In this document: positions 16,857 through 23,729 of the stretch, piece after piece
How positions within the stretch are numbered: position 1 is the stretch's first letter
Layout of the letters: each line of letters opens with the position of its first letter
Source: JBHGBM01 sp041946965
GTDB taxonomy: Bacteria > Acidobacteriota > Terriglobia > Bryobacterales > Bryobacteraceae
DNA: 64,000 nucleotides
Assembly (NCBI GenBank): GCA_041946965.1
Contig: JBHGBM010000023.1
Location: forward strand, 112,920 to 176,919
Direction: 5' to 3'
The notes under the pieces: model-generated
The model's input: only the letters and a program-made list of their open reading frames with translations
Told to the model about the DNA's origin: nothing
The model's database searches: none
Position numbers and translations under genes: made by a program

Positions 16857-17012
16857 TCACGCGTCTTCCAGCCGGGCGATGCTGGAGATCTCCGCCAGCC
16901 GCACCCCGTAAATCTTCAACAATCGGCGGCAGATCTCGTCGCCCATTTCCTCGGGCTTCTCCCTCTCGTCGTGCTCGAGCTCGACCTTGATGAAGAGGTT
17001 GGTTCGCGGCAT
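16857..17012 (-). CDS. small protein of unknown function
   Basis: The 51-residue protein starts at ATG 17012 (MPRTNLFIKVELEHDERE) and ends 14 bases before eda. The sequence alternates charged and hydrophobic residues (EEMGDEICRRLLKIYGVRL) and would fold as a beta strand plus helix. It has no recognised domain. The coding pattern and the tight spacing to eda support a real gene. A longer frame to 17117 would run into the divergent gene at 17032 and is unlikely. Function is unknown. Confidence 0.6.
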   Translation of the reverse strand: MPRTNLFIKVELEHDEREKPEEMGDEICRRLLKIYGVRLAEISSIARLEDA

Positions 17013-17017
17013 ACCGT

Positions 17018-17023
17018 TATACT
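17018..17023 (+). promoter_or_regulatory. -10-like hexamer TATACT before 17032 gene
   Basis: TATACT ends eight bases before ATG 17032. It is one of the recurring hexamers placed 6-9 bases before starts in this window, consistent with a leaderless or near-leaderless mRNA. Confidence 0.4.
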
Positions 17024-17031
17024 GAGAGTAT

Positions 17032-17661
17032 ATGGCGTGCGCGATTTGCGAAGTGCGGAAGCCCCGCCGCTTCTGTCCCGGCGTGCGGGGAGATGTCTGC
17101 ACGATCTGTTGCGGCACCGAGCGCGAGGTCAGCGTGGACTGCCCGCTCGACTGCGTTTACCTTCAGGACGCGCACACGCACGAGCGGCCGCCCGAGGTGA
17201 GCGAGGAAGCAGTGCCCAACCGCGATATCCGCGTCACGGACAGTTTCCTGTATGACCACGAGCCGCTGCTGGTGGCCGTGGGCCGGGGACTTTTCGCTGC
17301 GGCGATGGACATGGCGGCCATCGACTTCGACGTGCGCGAGGCGATCGAAGCGCTGGTCAAGACCTACCGCACGCTGGAAAGCGGCGTGTACTATGGGACG
17401 CGGCCCGCCAATCCGATCGCCGACCGGATCCGCGCCCTCGTGCAGAGCGCCATAGCCGAGTTCCGCACCCGGGAGCGGGAGCAGACGGGACTGACCCAGA
17501 CCCGCGACGCCGACGCGCTCGGGGTTCTGGTATTCCTGCAACGGCTGGAATTCGACCGGAACAACGGCCGGCGGCGCGGGCGTGCGTTTTTAGACTTCCT
17601 GCGGCAGTCGTTCAGCCCCGCCGGCGCGCAGCCGCCGGCTTCCTCGCTGATCGTGCCCTGA
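17032..17661 (+). CDS. protein of unknown function with N-terminal Cys-rich zinc-ribbon-like region
   Basis: The 209-residue protein begins MACAICEVRKPRRFC and continues with a dense Cys cluster: C-X2-C, then FCPGVRGDVCTICCG and VDCPLDCVYL, in all about nine Cys within 55 residues. This would bind zinc or a metal cluster. The rest is predicted mostly helical (FDVREAIEALVKTYRTLES, DRIRALVQSAIAEFRTRE) with no domain I recognise. The pattern looks like a lineage-conserved protein, possibly a nucleic-acid or protein-interaction factor, but this is a guess. Its last 50 bases overlap the convergent NUDIX gene (17612-17661). Confidence 0.72.
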   Translation: MACAICEVRKPRRFCPGVRGDVCTICCGTEREVSVDCPLDCVYLQDAHTHERPPEVSEEAVPNRDIRVTDSFLYDHEPLLVAVGRGLFAAAMDMAAIDFDVREAIEALVKTYRTLESGVYYGTRPANPIADRIRALVQSAIAEFRTREREQTGLTQTRDADALGVLVFLQRLEFDRNNGRRRGRAFLDFLRQSFSPAGAQPPASSLIVP

Positions 17662-18205
17662 AGCAGCCTGCCAGATAACGGTGCAGCGCGAGCGCCGTGC
17701 TGACATCCTCGAGCGTGGGCAGCAGGGCCTCGGCCTCGGCAAGCGTATACCAGCGGGCCTCGCCCAGGCCGATTTCATTATCCTCGCGCGCGCCGCCGGA
17801 GCGGCAGCCGGGAGCGGCGTAAATGGCCAGGCGGCACGCCAGCGTGCTGGCTTCCGGCATGCAGAATCCCAGCTCGAGCAAGTCACCCGGCGAGCACACC
17901 AGGCCGGTTTCCTCCTCCAGTTCGCGCACCGCCGCGCGGCGCGGGTCCTCGCCCACGTCCACGAAACCGCGCACCGCCTCCAGACACTCGCGCCCGACCG
18001 CCACCCGCGAATTCCTGAGCAGCAGCACCTGGCCGTCCCGCACCGGCAGCACGGTTACGCCGGTGACCAGGTCTTCCCGGGTGGTATGCGGCGCCACCAC
18101 CAGGTAATCGGGAACTTCGGCCGCCCCCTGCGCGATGTGGTCCGCGTACACGCAGAACCGTGCGTTTTGGAACACCGCGCGGCGGCTCTTCCGCTCGATG
18201 CTCAT
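17612..18205 (-). CDS. NUDIX hydrolase (ADP-ribose pyrophosphatase-like)
   Basis: The 197-residue protein carries a complete Nudix box, GFVDVGEDPRRAAVRELEEE followed by TGL, from about residue 80, matching GX5EX7REUXEEXGU. Upstream strands (GVTVLPVRDGQVLLLRNSR) and the box position fit the ADP-ribose/nucleoside-diphosphate-sugar pyrophosphatase subgroup, which clears toxic or regulatory nucleotides in the cytosol. Its start overlaps the sigma-54 activator stop by four bases (ATGA, 18202-18205), so the two are translationally coupled. The C-terminal tail (RARSARKPAAARRRG) is basic and overlaps the convergent gene. Confidence 0.88.
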   Translation of the reverse strand: MSIERKSRRAVFQNARFCVYADHIAQGAAEVPDYLVVAPHTTREDLVTGVTVLPVRDGQVLLLRNSRVAVGRECLEAVRGFVDVGEDPRRAAVRELEEETGLVCSPGDLLELGFCMPEASTLACRLAIYAAPGCRSGGAREDNEIGLGEARWYTLAEAEALLPTLEDVSTALALHRYLAGCFRARSARKPAAARRRG

Positions 18206-19536
18206 CGCAGATTGAACTTCTTCATCTTGTAGCGGAGGGTGTCGCGCGTGATTTGCAGCAGCCGGGCCGCCTGCGTCTGGTTGCCGCCGGTCTTTTCCAG
18301 AGCCTTGGCCAGCAGCATGCGCTCGTTGTCTTCCAGCGAGAGGCCCTGGCTGGGAATCTCGACCGCGGCCGCCGCGCCGCGCGCCTCCGGCCGCTGGATG
18401 CTGATAGGCAGGCTGGCCGCCTGGATGGTGGAGGATTCCTCCAGGATCATGGCGCGCTCGACGGCGTTGCGCAACTCGCGCACGTTGCCGGGCCAGTCGT
18501 GCGCCAGCATCAGGCGCGCGGCGGGCTCGGAGATGTCCTCGATGTTGCGGCGGAACTTGCGGTTGTAGTGGTCGATGAAGAAGCGCGCCAGCGGGAGGAT
18601 GTCCTCCGGCCGCTCCCTGAGCGGCGGAATCACGATCTGGATCACGTTCAGGCGGAAGTACAGGTCCTGGCGGAATGCGCCTTCCTTCACCGCCTCCCGC
18701 AGATTCTTGTTGGTCGCGGCGATCACCCGCAGATCCAGGTTGATGTCCTTCAGGCCGCCCAGCCGCCGGAAGCTCTGCTCCTCCAGCACGCGGAGCAGCT
18801 TGGCCTGGAGCATCAGCGGGATTTCGCCGATTTCGTCCAGAAACAGGGTGCCCTTATCGGCCAGCTCGAAGATGCCGCGTTTCTGCGCCCGGGCGTCCGT
18901 GAAAGCGCCTTTCTCATAGCCGAACAGCTCGCTTTCGAGCAGCGTTTCGGGGATGGCGGCACAGTTGATGGCGATGAACGGCTCCGATTGCCGCAGGCTC
19001 TGGTAGTGCAGGGTCTTGGCGATCAGGTCTTTGCCGGTGCCGTTTTCGCCCTCGAGCAGGATGGTGGTGGCCTCGCTGGCGGCCACACGGCGGACGAAGC
19101 TGATCACTTCCCGCATGATGGCCGATTCGGCGATCACTTCGCGCTTCTGCGGAGCGGCTTCCTCGGTCACGTCCTTGATGGTGGCCACCACGCCGGAAAG
19201 GGCGCCGCTGCCGTGGGCAAGCTGGGTGGTCTTCATGACCACCAGGCGCTCGCGCCCGTTATCTGTATGCAGCCGGACCGTGCAGTTGGCCGCCGCCGGA
19301 CCCTGGTTGATGCCCACCAGCACGCCGCAGTTGGGCTCGCAGACCGCGCAGCGGAATACCTCCTGGCAATGCCGCCCGACCATCTCTTCCGAGGTCATGC
19401 CGAACAGCTTTTCGGCGGCGCGGTTTACGCCGGTGATGATGAAATCGGGATCGTAAAGGACCAGGGCGTCGGAAAGCTGATCGAAAACCGCCTCCAGCAC
19501 ACTCGTCTTTTCCCAATCAGGCGCCAGCTTGGACAT
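18202..19536 (-). CDS. PAS domain sigma-54-dependent transcriptional activator
   Basis: The 444-residue activator has an N-terminal PAS domain (residues about 10-125), a AAA+ sigma-54 interaction domain and a C-terminal Fis-type HTH. The AAA+ part shows Walker A EGENGTGKDLIAK, the sigma-54 contact loop GAFTDA (a common GAFTGA variant), Walker B GTLFLDEIGEI and the DWPGNVRELRNAV sensor region. The HTH is GGNQTQAARLLQITRDTLRY. The PAS domain holds four close cysteines in CQEVFRCAVCEPNC (C-X5-C-X2-C-X3-C), which could sense redox or bind metal. I use ATG 19536 (MSKLAPDW); a TTG at 19557 is an alternative. It is divergent from a sigma-54 promoter at 19684 that drives a cytochrome cluster, the likely target. 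Confidence 0.92.
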   Translation of the reverse strand: MSKLAPDWEKTSVLEAVFDQLSDALVLYDPDFIITGVNRAAEKLFGMTSEEMVGRHCQEVFRCAVCEPNCGVLVGINQGPAAANCTVRLHTDNGRERLVVMKTTQLAHGSGALSGVVATIKDVTEEAAPQKREVIAESAIMREVISFVRRVAASEATTILLEGENGTGKDLIAKTLHYQSLRQSEPFIAINCAAIPETLLESELFGYEKGAFTDARAQKRGIFELADKGTLFLDEIGEIPLMLQAKLLRVLEEQSFRRLGGLKDINLDLRVIAATNKNLREAVKEGAFRQDLYFRLNVIQIVIPPLRERPEDILPLARFFIDHYNRKFRRNIEDISEPAARLMLAHDWPGNVRELRNAVERAMILEESSTIQAASLPISIQRPEARGAAAAVEIPSQGLSLEDNERMLLAKALEKTGGNQTQAARLLQITRDTLRYKMKKFNLR

Positions 19537-19572
19537 CACGGGTGTATCGAAATTCAATTATATCAGTGTAAT

Positions 19573-19632
19573 GGGGGAATTCGCGCAATTCTGGCCGGAC
19601 GTAGCGTCAAATTCCCCCGCAGAAGTGGGGAA
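19573..19632. promoter_or_regulatory. candidate upstream activator sites (inverted repeats) for the sigma-54 activator
   Basis: Three related half-sites lie between the activator gene and the sigma-54 promoter. GGGGGAATT at 19573-19581 is the exact reverse complement of AATTCCCCC at 19610-19618. TTCCCC at 19612-19617 forms a second dyad with GGGGAA at 19627-19632, nine bases apart. They lie about 80-140 bases upstream of the expected transcription start, the usual place for enhancer sites of NtrC-type activators. The assignment to the neighbouring activator is inference. Confidence 0.5.
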
Positions 19633-19683
19633 CGGGGCGCGGCTTTGCCCGGAAGTCATAGCAACGGCGGGTGGGAGTGAGGG

Positions 19684-19699
19684 TGGCCCCCCAATTGCT
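19684..19699 (+). promoter_or_regulatory. sigma-54 (-24/-12) promoter for the cytochrome cluster
   Basis: TGGCCCCCCAATTGCT matches the sigma-54 consensus TGGCACG-N4-TTGCW at the invariant GG and GC, with exact spacing and with both TGGC and TTGCT intact. The predicted start is near 19709-19711, 15 bases before the first cytochrome gene. An AGGAG at 19711-19715 serves as ribosome-binding site, and AGGAGACTCCT around it is a perfect dyad. A sigma-54 activator gene lies divergently upstream. Confidence 0.75.
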
Positions 19700-19725
19700 G
19701 AATTCCGGACAGGAGACTCCTATCT

Positions 19726-19935
19726 ATGACCAAAATCGTAGTGCCTGTTGTGATCGCGATGATCGGCGTGCTGGCCTGCTCGACGGCTTCGTACGGCAAG
19801 GCCGAGTACACCAAGCAGACTAAAAAGCCCTGCGCCACCTGCCACGTGGACGCGAAGAAGACCCCGAAGGACCTGACCGAGGCCGGCAAGTACTTCAAAG
19901 AGAAGAAGACCCTCGACGGTTACGAGAAGAAGTAA
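19726..19935 (+). CDS. small periplasmic monohaem cytochrome c
   Basis: The 69-residue protein has a signal peptide (MTKIVVPVVIAMIGVLACST) and a single haem c motif in KKPCATCHVDAKK. The mature part, about 45 residues, is rich in Lys and would be a tiny soluble electron carrier. A Cys at position 18 could alternatively mark a lipobox-like site (GVLAC), which would tether it to the membrane. It is the first gene after the sigma-54 promoter at 19684 and precedes a receiver-like gene and two large multihaem proteins, so a role in shuttling electrons for that system is likely. Confidence 0.8.
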   Translation: MTKIVVPVVIAMIGVLACSTASYGKAEYTKQTKKPCATCHVDAKKTPKDLTEAGKYFKEKKTLDGYEKK

Positions 19936-19968
19936 GGGCAGGGTCTTGGCCAAGGCGCGGAGTCCCGA

Positions 19969-20409
19969 ATGATTCGAGCGGTTCAGCTATCCATCGCTGA
20001 TCCCACGTACGCAGCAAGTTTGAGGGAGGCTCTTACGCGGAGCGGCCCCTGGCAAGTTGTGTCGGTCCAGCAGCCCGATCCGCGCCATCAGGGCGTTCTT
20101 GTTCTCGACGAGGACGCCCTGGATCGCCTGCCCCTGCCCCTGATCGCGCCCGAGCGGGTGGTGCTGATCAGCGACAAGAACCCACAACATCTCTCCCGTG
20201 CCTGGGATGCCGGCATCGTGTCCCTGGTCACTTTTCAGGACCCCCCCGCGACCGTCCTGCTGGCCATCATGGCCGCCGCGCTGCGCGTGCCCAAGATGCT
20301 GGCAGCCACTGCGGTTGGCGGTATTTCCCCCACCGGCGCGCCGTCTTCTGCGCCAATTACCCCACACTCCCAGCCCCCCGCCCCCAGAAGGCCCAAGCAA
20401 TCCCAGTAA
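19969..20409 (+). CDS. receiver-like (degenerate REC) protein
   Basis: The 146-residue protein has the alternating beta/alpha pattern of a response-regulator receiver: VQLSIADPTYAASLREAL, GVLVLDEDALDRL, ERVVLISDKN and AWDAGIVSLVTF. The expected acidic pocket and the Thr/Lys pair are only partly recognisable, so it may not be phosphorylated. The C-terminal 35 residues are a low-complexity Pro/Ala tail (PITPHSQPPAPRRPKQSQ). No DNA-binding domain is present. It sits 33 bases after the small cytochrome in a sigma-54-controlled cluster. I infer a regulatory or scaffold role, but a different Rossmann-like function is possible. Confidence 0.62.
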   Translation: MIRAVQLSIADPTYAASLREALTRSGPWQVVSVQQPDPRHQGVLVLDEDALDRLPLPLIAPERVVLISDKNPQHLSRAWDAGIVSLVTFQDPPATVLLAIMAAALRVPKMLAATAVGGISPTGAPSSAPITPHSQPPAPRRPKQSQ

Positions 20410-20423
20410 GAACCCGTTTTCCG

Positions 20424-20490
20424 CCGCGGATTCACGCCGATGAACGCAGATAACACCCTTATTTTCATTTGAGTTCATCTGCGGTTGATT
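20424..20490. repeat. REP-like intergenic sequence with GATGAAC/GTTCATC arms
   Basis: Between the receiver-like gene and the large cytochrome, the text runs from CGCGGATTCACGCCGATGAACG to GAGTTCATCTGCGGTTGATT. GATGAAC and GTTCATC arms face each other about 25 bases apart. This resembles dispersed extragenic elements of the type 'ACGCAGAT/ATCTGCG' seen in many genomes. Only one copy is visible here, so a repeat call rests on resemblance. Confidence 0.35.
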
Positions 20491-20548
20491 CTTTCGGCTG
20501 GTTCTGCTGATCCTGGACCCACGCGTGCAGGATGTTCAGTTTCCTAGC

Positions 20549-22207
20549 ATGGGCACCCGAACAACGCTGCCTTTTTTTTTGACTCGCATTTTTGGTGTAG
20601 TGTTTTGCCTCGGTCTGTGGATCGCTGGCCTGCGCGCCGCTGAACCCTCGCCCTGCGCCGGCTGCCACGACCAGGAACCCAAGCTCGCCAAGAGCGCGCA
20701 TGCGTCGCTTACCTGCGACACCTGCCACGAGAAGCACGAGAGCTACCCCCACCCGGCGAACACGCCTAAACCGGCCTGTGCCACGTGCCACGCGGACCAA
20801 GCCGCGGGTTACGAAAGAAGCGTGCATGGTATGGCGGCCAAGAAGGGTGAAGCGGCCCCGGATTGCGGGCTCTGCCACGGCGGCGCACACGAGCTTCTGG
20901 CGCCTCGCTCCCAGCAGTTCCGCGCGGCGGTGCCGGACACCTGCGGCATGTGCCACACGCAGGTAGTGGAGCAGTTCCGCGGCAGCGTGCACGGCCAGGC
21001 CCTGGCCAAAGGCATCAATGAGGCTCCGCTGTGCACCGATTGCCACGGCGAGCACTCCATTATCAAACACACCAACGCCGCCTCGCCGGTGAGCAACAAT
21101 AACATCCGTGAAACCTGTGGAAGCTGCCATGGCGACGTGCGGCTGAGCCGCAAGTTCGGGCTGCCGGGCGACCGCATGGTCAGCTTCGACGCCTCCTTCC
21201 ACGGCCTGGCGGCGAAGGCCGGACAGCAGACCGTAGCCAACTGCGCAAGCTGCCACGGCGTGCACAATATTCTGCCCTCGAGCGACGCCCGGTCCACCAT
21301 CAGCGCGAAGAACCTGCCGCAAACCTGCGGCCGCTGCCACCCGGGAGCGGGCGAGCGCTTCGCCATCGGGCAGGTGCACGTCCGGGAAGGCGGCGCCGAA
21401 CCCGCCGGCATGCGCTGGGCGCGCCAGTTCTATCTGCTCGTCATCCCGCTCACCTTGGGGCTGATGCTGCTGCACAACGCCGGCGACTGGTTCCGCAAGA
21501 TCCACCGCGCGCGCGTCATGCACGCGCCGTTGCAGCGCGGCGGGCCGCCTCGCAACGTGCGCATGCTGCCCTTCGAGCGGGTCCAGCACGCCATGCTGGC
21601 GCTTTCCTTCATCGTCCTGGCGGTCACCGGCTTCGCCCTGAAATATCCCGATCAGTGGTGGGCGCAGCCCTTCCTGCTGGGCGGCGGCAGCATGCGCAGC
21701 CTGATCCACCGTATCGCGGCGGTGGTGATGATGGCGGGCGCGGCGGTGCACGTGATCACCCTGGTGGTGAGTCCGCCGATGCGCCGGCACTGGCTGGAAC
21801 TGATGCCGCGGGCCGCCGATCTGCGGGAGGCCCTGGCGAATTTCGCTTACAACCTGGGGCTGATCCGGCGCAAGCCCTATCGCTCCTCGCACAGCTACAT
21901 CGAGAAGGCCGAATACTGGGCGGTGGTCTGGGGTACGGCCGTGATGGCGCTTACCGGCGTGATGTTGTGGGCCAATAACATCATGCTCAAGTTCCTGCCC
22001 AAGAGCTGGCTGGACGTGGCCACCTCCGTCCACTTCTATGAAGCCGTGCTGGCCACGGCATCCATCGTCATCTGGCATTTCTACACCGTGATCTTCGATC
22101 CGGAGGTCTATCCGCTCGACACCGCATTCCTCACCGGCAAGAGCGTGCGGGAACACGAAGAACACGAAGTAGATGAGGAAGAGCAGACCAAAGCAACGGT
22201 TTCGTAG
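20549..22207 (+). CDS. nine-haem cytochrome c fused to b-type membrane cytochrome (CbcL-like)
   Basis: The 552-residue protein starts with an export/anchor segment (FGVVFCLGLWIAGLRAA). It then carries nine CXXCH motifs in about 280 residues: CAGCH, CDTCH, CATCH, CGLCH, CGMCH, CTDCH, CGSCH, CASCH and CGRCH. The C-terminal half is a membrane domain with at least four hydrophobic helices and histidines placed like the haem b ligands of FdnI/HydC cytochromes (ERVQHAMLALSF, LIHRIAAVVMMAGAAVHVI and SIVIWHFYTVI). This combination of nine haems c plus a di-haem b domain is the architecture described for CbcL of Geobacter, an inner-membrane menaquinol oxidase in extracellular electron transfer. I infer a quinol-oxidising role. 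ATG 20549 is chosen; GTG 20525 is possible. Confidence 0.85.
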   Translation: MGTRTTLPFFLTRIFGVVFCLGLWIAGLRAAEPSPCAGCHDQEPKLAKSAHASLTCDTCHEKHESYPHPANTPKPACATCHADQAAGYERSVHGMAAKKGEAAPDCGLCHGGAHELLAPRSQQFRAAVPDTCGMCHTQVVEQFRGSVHGQALAKGINEAPLCTDCHGEHSIIKHTNAASPVSNNNIRETCGSCHGDVRLSRKFGLPGDRMVSFDASFHGLAAKAGQQTVANCASCHGVHNILPSSDARSTISAKNLPQTCGRCHPGAGERFAIGQVHVREGGAEPAGMRWARQFYLLVIPLTLGLMLLHNAGDWFRKIHRARVMHAPLQRGGPPRNVRMLPFERVQHAMLALSFIVLAVTGFALKYPDQWWAQPFLLGGGSMRSLIHRIAAVVMMAGAAVHVITLVVSPPMRRHWLELMPRAADLREALANFAYNLGLIRRKPYRSSHSYIEKAEYWAVVWGTAVMALTGVMLWANNIMLKFLPKSWLDVATSVHFYEAVLATASIVIWHFYTVIFDPEVYPLDTAFLTGKSVREHEEHEVDEEEQTKATVS

Positions 22208-22221
22208 TTAAATAAAATCGC

Positions 22222-23673
22222 ATGACACCTCCTGTCGGGAGCCGCTTCGGGTGGTTGAAGCCGCTCGTGTACTTGTCGAATAACTGGCTGAGCCTCATCG
22301 GCGTCATCGTTGTCACCACCGCGACGATCTTCTGGCTGTTCCTGTTGCCCTCCACCTTGGGCGCCGAGGTGCACAACCCTTACATGGGCATTCTGGCCTT
22401 CATGGCGGTGCCCGCGTTCTTTTTCCTGGGTTTGGGGATGATCCCGCTGGGCATTTACCTGAAACAGCGGCGGCAACACCGTACCCGGCTCTATCCCACC
22501 GACTTTCCTCCCCTCACCTGGCAGAACAAGGACCTGCGCCGGCTGGCGTTGTTCGTGGGCGTTACCACGGTAGTGAACCTGGTGATCGCGAGCCAGGTGG
22601 CCTACGGCGCCGTCACCTACATGGACAGCGTGACCTTCTGCGGCAAGACCTGCCACACGGTCATGCAGCCGGAATACACGGCCTATCAGAACTCGCCGCA
22701 TGCGCGGGTGGAGTGCGTCGCCTGCCACATCGGCCCCGGCGCGAGCTGGTTCGTGCGCAGCAAACTCTCCGGCGTGGGCCAGGTTTTCGCCGTGACGTTC
22801 CATACGTACGAGACGCCCATCCCCACCCCGGTGCGGAACCTGCGTCCCGCGCGCGAGACCTGCGAAGCCTGCCACTGGCCGGAGAAGTACGGCGAAGACC
22901 GCGTGCGCATCATCAACAAGTTCGCCGATGACGAGCAGAACACCAACACGAAAACCGTCCTGCTGATGAAGATCGGCGGCGGCAATCACGGAATCGGCAT
23001 CCACGGCACGCACCTGGGCCCGGGCGTGAAGATCCGCTACATGCCGGCCGACGAAAGCCGGCAGAACATCCCCTGGATGGAGTACACCAGTCCCGGACGC
23101 AGGACCGTCTACGCGGTGGCGAACGCCAAGACGCAAGGGCTGCCCATCCGGGAGATGGACTGCATGGACTGCCACAACCGGCCGTCCCACACCTTCGAGC
23201 TTCCCGAACGGGCTCTCGACGGGGCCATGAATGCCGGCGAGGTCTCGGCGGCGCTGCCGTTCATGAAGAAGAAGGCCATCGAGGTGCTCAAGAAGCAGTA
23301 CCCCAGCCGCGAAGCCGCCGTGGCGCAGATCCCGGCCGAAATCGACCGTTATTACCGCGAAAACTACGCCGGCATCTACCAGGAGCGCCAGGCGGAAGTG
23401 AAGCGCTCGGCCAACGGCGTTCTCGCGGTCTGGAGCCGCAACATCTTCCCGGCGATGAAGGTCACCTGGGGCATCTATCCCAACAACCTGGGGCACACCG
23501 ACTTCCCCGGATGTTTCCGCTGCCACGATGGCGCGCACACCGCGCCCGACGGGCAGAACAGCGTGACGCAGGACTGCAATGCCTGCCACAACCTGCTGGC
23601 CATGGAGGAAGCCCGGCCGAAGGTATTGACGGATCTGGGGATCGTGGAGAGCAAGCCGCCCTCCCAGAAATAG
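22222..23673 (+). CDS. NapC/NirT-type membrane-anchored multihaem cytochrome c
   Basis: The 483-residue protein has three N-terminal hydrophobic segments (LSLIGVIVVTTATIFWLFLL, ILAFMAVPAFFFLGLGMI and LALFVGVTTVVNLVIA) followed by a periplasmic cytochrome region. Five canonical motifs are seen (CVACH, CEACH, CMDCH, CFRCH, CNACH). In addition, FCGKTCH is a C-X3-CH motif at the place of the first NapC/NrfH haem, so six haems are likely. Such proteins pass electrons from quinol or inner-membrane cytochromes to periplasmic partners. It starts 14 bases after the CbcL-like gene and is probably its partner in the same transcript. The terminal acceptor is unknown. Confidence 0.85.
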   Translation: MTPPVGSRFGWLKPLVYLSNNWLSLIGVIVVTTATIFWLFLLPSTLGAEVHNPYMGILAFMAVPAFFFLGLGMIPLGIYLKQRRQHRTRLYPTDFPPLTWQNKDLRRLALFVGVTTVVNLVIASQVAYGAVTYMDSVTFCGKTCHTVMQPEYTAYQNSPHARVECVACHIGPGASWFVRSKLSGVGQVFAVTFHTYETPIPTPVRNLRPARETCEACHWPEKYGEDRVRIINKFADDEQNTNTKTVLLMKIGGGNHGIGIHGTHLGPGVKIRYMPADESRQNIPWMEYTSPGRRTVYAVANAKTQGLPIREMDCMDCHNRPSHTFELPERALDGAMNAGEVSAALPFMKKKAIEVLKKQYPSREAAVAQIPAEIDRYYRENYAGIYQERQAEVKRSANGVLAVWSRNIFPAMKVTWGIYPNNLGHTDFPGCFRCHDGAHTAPDGQNSVTQDCNACHNLLAMEEARPKVLTDLGIVESKPPSQK

Positions 23674-23729
23674 ACTTGCATTCGGTATTTCAGACAGATT
23701 AACCTGAATCCGGGCAAGGGGGTTTGGTC

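Noticed and set aside
20465..22165. A 566-residue open frame on the minus strand opposite the nine-haem cytochrome
   Set aside because: The plus-strand protein has nine haem motifs and membrane helices, while this frame shows only His/Arg-rich antisense noise.
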